Source of the DNA: an uncultured Blautia sp. | GTDB taxonomy: Bacteria; Bacillota; Clostridia; Lachnospirales; Lachnospiraceae | Length of the DNA: 7,562 nt | Reading direction: 5' to 3' | NCBI GenBank assembly: GCA_900553515.1 | Contig: USDN01000095.1 | Coordinates: 1-7,562, forward strand | Shown: piece by piece, positions 5,752 through 7,562 of the stretch | Position numbering within the stretch: position 1 is the stretch's first letter | Layout: each line of letters starts with the position of its first letter | Notes under the pieces: generated by a model | The model's database searches: none | The model's input: the letters and a program-made list of their open reading frames with translations, nothing else | Told to the model about the DNA's origin: nothing | Made by a program: the position numbers and the translations under genes

Positions 5752-7419
5752 ATGGAACAAAAAATGGTAAAAGTGGAAATTATGGGAGAATCCAGAGAAT
5801 ATCCGGCAGGAACCACATTTGCTGAAATTGTGGAACCTTATCAGAAAGCTTCTGAGGCACCGGTGATCCTGGTTACCGTAAACGGGAAATTAAAAGAGCT
5901 TCATAAAAAACTGAAATATGACAGCAGGATCGGTTTTGTGACTACAAAAGATAATATTGGTCATCAGACTTATAAAAGAAGCGCCTGTATGATCCTTCTG
6001 AAGGCAATTTATGATATTGCCGGGAAGGATCAGGTAGACAACGTTGTGATCCATTATTCTGTAGGATCCGGATATTACTTTACCATGAAAGGAAGTAAGA
6101 GGTTTGACCAGAGGTTCCTGGATCAGGTAAAAGCCCGGATGTATGAGATCGTGGAAGCGAATATCCCTATTGAGAAACGTACGGTCAGTACAGATGAGGC
6201 CATCGCCTTGTTCCACAAGCATCGCATGTATGATAAAGAACAACTGTTCCGTTATCGCCGGGTATCCAGGGTAAATCTTTATCGGATCGGTACTTTTGAG
6301 GACTATTTCTACGGTTACATGGCAAATCATACAGGATACATCAGATATTTTGATCTGAAACCTTATGATGAGGGATTTGTGCTGGAACTGCCGGAACGTG
6401 AGAAACCAGATATGATTCCGCCTTTTGCTCCGGAAGAAAAAATATTCCGGGTACAGAAAGAATCTCAGGAATGGGTAGAAAAACTAGATATCTCCTGTGT
6501 CGGTGATCTGAACGACCGGATCACAAAAGAAGGGATCCGGAATATCCTTCTGGTTCAGGAGGCATTGCAGGAAGCAAAGATTTCCAATATTGCCCGAAAA
6601 ATATGTGAAACAGGAAATAAAAAGTTTGTGATGATTGCAGGTCCGTCTTCTTCCGGAAAAACTACTTTTTCCCACAGACTCAGCATTCAGCTTACTGCCC
6701 ATGGAATGAAGCCTCATCCGATCGCTGTGGATAATTATTTTGTAAACAGGGAGCATACACCTCTGGATGAATATGGCGAAAAGGATTATGAATGTCTGGA
6801 GGCCATTGATGTAGAACAGTTTAATCAGGACATGCTCGCACTTTTAAGGGGAGATAAGGTAGAGCTTCCGGTTTACAATTTTAAAACGGGACAAAGAGAG
6901 TACCGGGGAGATTTTCTGCAGCTGGGAAAAGAAGATGTTCTTGTGATCGAAGGCATTCACTGTCTGAATGACAAACTCAGTTATGCTCTTCCTGTGGAGA
7001 ATAAGTTTAAGATCTATATCAGTGCTCTTACTCAGCTGAATGTAGATGAGCATAACCGTATTCCTACCACAGACGGGCGGCTGATCCGCCGGATTGTCCG
7101 GGATGCACGCACCAGAGGGATTTCTGCAAAGGATACCATTGCAAGATGGCCTTCTGTACGAAGAGGTGAGGAAGCGAATATTTTTCCTTTCCAGGAACAG
7201 GCGGATGTGATGTTTAATTCAGCTCTTGTATATGAGCTTGCCTGTCTGAAACTTTATGCAGAACCGCTTCTTTTCGGAATTGATAAAACGGAACCGGAGT
7301 ATGTAGAAGCAAAGCGGCTTTTGAAATTTTTTGATTATTTTGTTGCAGTTCCCAGTGAGGATGTTCCTCATAATTCCATTCTCAGAGAGTTTGTAGGGGG
7401 AAGCTGTTTTGATGTATAG
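5752..7419 (+). CDS. Nucleoside (uridine-like) kinase with N-terminal ThrRS-type TGS and SAD domains
   Basis: This 555-residue protein joins two modules. Residues 6-64 form a TGS domain (GESREYPAGTTFAEIV, then VNGKLKEL), and about 70-215 resemble the second additional/editing domain of threonyl-tRNA synthetase (GSGYYF at 105-110; ANHTGYIRYFDL at 191-202). From about 290 there is a uridine kinase/phosphoribulokinase P-loop domain: Walker A GPSSSGKTTFS (297-307), substrate loop VDNYF (326-330), VIEGIHCLN (398-406), and the lid RRIVRDARTRG (446-456). The C-terminal module predicts ATP-dependent phosphorylation of a nucleoside or similar small molecule; the exact substrate is unknown. The editing-type metal residues of ThrRS seem to be replaced, so the N-terminal part is probably a binding or regulatory module. 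AGGAGG at 5735-5740 lies 11 nt before the ATG. The 54-nt gap after the Nif3 gene shows no clear promoter, so it probably belongs to the same operon. Known as an architecture in Clostridia and other anaerobes, not as a characterised enzyme to my knowledge. Confidence 0.88.
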   Translation: MEQKMVKVEIMGESREYPAGTTFAEIVEPYQKASEAPVILVTVNGKLKELHKKLKYDSRIGFVTTKDNIGHQTYKRSACMILLKAIYDIAGKDQVDNVVIHYSVGSGYYFTMKGSKRFDQRFLDQVKARMYEIVEANIPIEKRTVSTDEAIALFHKHRMYDKEQLFRYRRVSRVNLYRIGTFEDYFYGYMANHTGYIRYFDLKPYDEGFVLELPEREKPDMIPPFAPEEKIFRVQKESQEWVEKLDISCVGDLNDRITKEGIRNILLVQEALQEAKISNIARKICETGNKKFVMIAGPSSSGKTTFSHRLSIQLTAHGMKPHPIAVDNYFVNREHTPLDEYGEKDYECLEAIDVEQFNQDMLALLRGDKVELPVYNFKTGQREYRGDFLQLGKEDVLVIEGIHCLNDKLSYALPVENKFKIYISALTQLNVDEHNRIPTTDGRLIRRIVRDARTRGISAKDTIARWPSVRRGEEANIFPFQEQADVMFNSALVYELACLKLYAEPLLFGIDKTEPEYVEAKRLLKFFDYFVAVPSEDVPHNSILREFVGGSCFDV

Positions 7420-7435
7420 AAAAATTCTTTACATC
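7411..7435 (+). repeat. Inverted repeat across the kinase stop codon and the rnpB -35 box
   Basis: GATGTA at 7411-7416 pairs with TACATC at 7430-7435. After a single T-T mismatch (7417/7429), AGAA at 7418-7421 pairs with TTCT at 7425-7428 around an AAA loop. No T-run follows on either strand, so it is not a standard intrinsic terminator. It could be an mRNA 3' hairpin, an operator or chance. Confidence 0.5.
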
Positions 7436-7456
7436 TCAGGGAAACCATGATAAAAT
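7428..7456 (+). promoter_or_regulatory. Promoter of rnpB (sigma-A, extended -10)
   Basis: TTTACA at 7428-7433 and TAAAAT at 7451-7456 are separated by exactly 17 nt, and TG at 7448-7449 makes an extended -10 (TGnTAAAAT). Transcription would start near 7463, where the RNase P RNA begins. This is the clearest promoter in the window, as fits an abundant stable RNA. Confidence 0.88.
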
Positions 7457-7462
7457 AGCTTT

Positions 7463-7562
7463 TGCGCAAGCAGGCCAGGTGATCGCGGCTGCACAGACGA
7501 AAGGGTGCAGACGAGGAAAGTCCGGGCTTCACAGGGCAGGATGCCGGATAACGTCCGGTGGA
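7463..7562 (+). ncRNA. rnpB: RNase P RNA, class A, 5' part only
   Basis: This is the catalytic RNA that removes 5' leaders from pre-tRNAs. The strongest evidence is the conserved P4/CR-I block GAGGAAAGTCCGGGCT at 7513-7528, followed by CAGGGCAGGATGCC and a P8-type hairpin, CCGGA 7544-7548 with TCCGG 7554-7558 around TAACG; these align by eye with E. coli rnpB (GGGCAGGGTGCCAGGTAACGCC). A hairpin of CTGCAC (7489-7494) with GTGCAG (7505-7510) fits a short P3. The layout is class A rather than the Bacillus class B form. The gene runs off the window, so the 3' strands of P1, P2 and P4 are not visible. The exact 5' end is inferred from the promoter. Six Ts or purines either way would not change the call. 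Confidence 0.93.

Overview
The window is a stretch of ordinary core chromosome from a low-to-moderate GC Firmicute. The protein style (short SigA-type RpoD, DnaG, TrmK, Nif3, and a nucleoside kinase with a ThrRS-like N-terminus), strong GGAGG ribosome sites and class A RNase P RNA all suggest class Clostridia, most likely Lachnospiraceae; that placement is from family resemblance only. Everything recognised lies on the + strand, packed head to tail. I see no mobile element, CRISPR array, phage gene or foreign-looking island.

Layout. A complete tRNA-Leu with anticodon AAG (6-90) comes first. An AT-rich gap of 138 bp follows; it carries a T7-G-A7 tract, a sequence fitting the sigma-H promoter consensus, and an overlapping TATAAT. 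Then comes one apparent operon: an HD-domain dGTPase-like dNTP triphosphohydrolase (229-1236), DNA primase dnaG (1256-3052), the primary sigma factor rpoD/sigA (3092-4216), the tRNA A22 methyltransferase trmK (4227-4925), a short-form Nif3 family metalloprotein (4915-5697, overlapping trmK), and a nucleoside kinase with a ThrRS-like TGS plus second additional domain (5752-7419). The first 100 bases or so of rnpB, the RNase P RNA, close the window behind their own strong promoter.

How it fits together. This is a Firmicute version of the macromolecular synthesis operon: primase and housekeeping sigma factor are made from one message, here preceded by a dNTP hydrolase rather than rpsU, and followed by the trmK-nif3 pair that also sits near sigA in Bacillus. 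Genes for tRNA function (tRNA-Leu, trmK, rnpB) flank the replication and transcription genes.

What deserves a second look: the candidate sigma-H promoter ahead of the dnaG-rpoD operon; the A34 leucine tRNA together with the purely CTN leucine usage of rpoD; the ThrRS editing-like domain in the kinase, which appears to have lost all four metal/catalytic positions; and an inverted repeat that spans the kinase stop codon and the rnpB -35 box. I found no clear previously undescribed system here.
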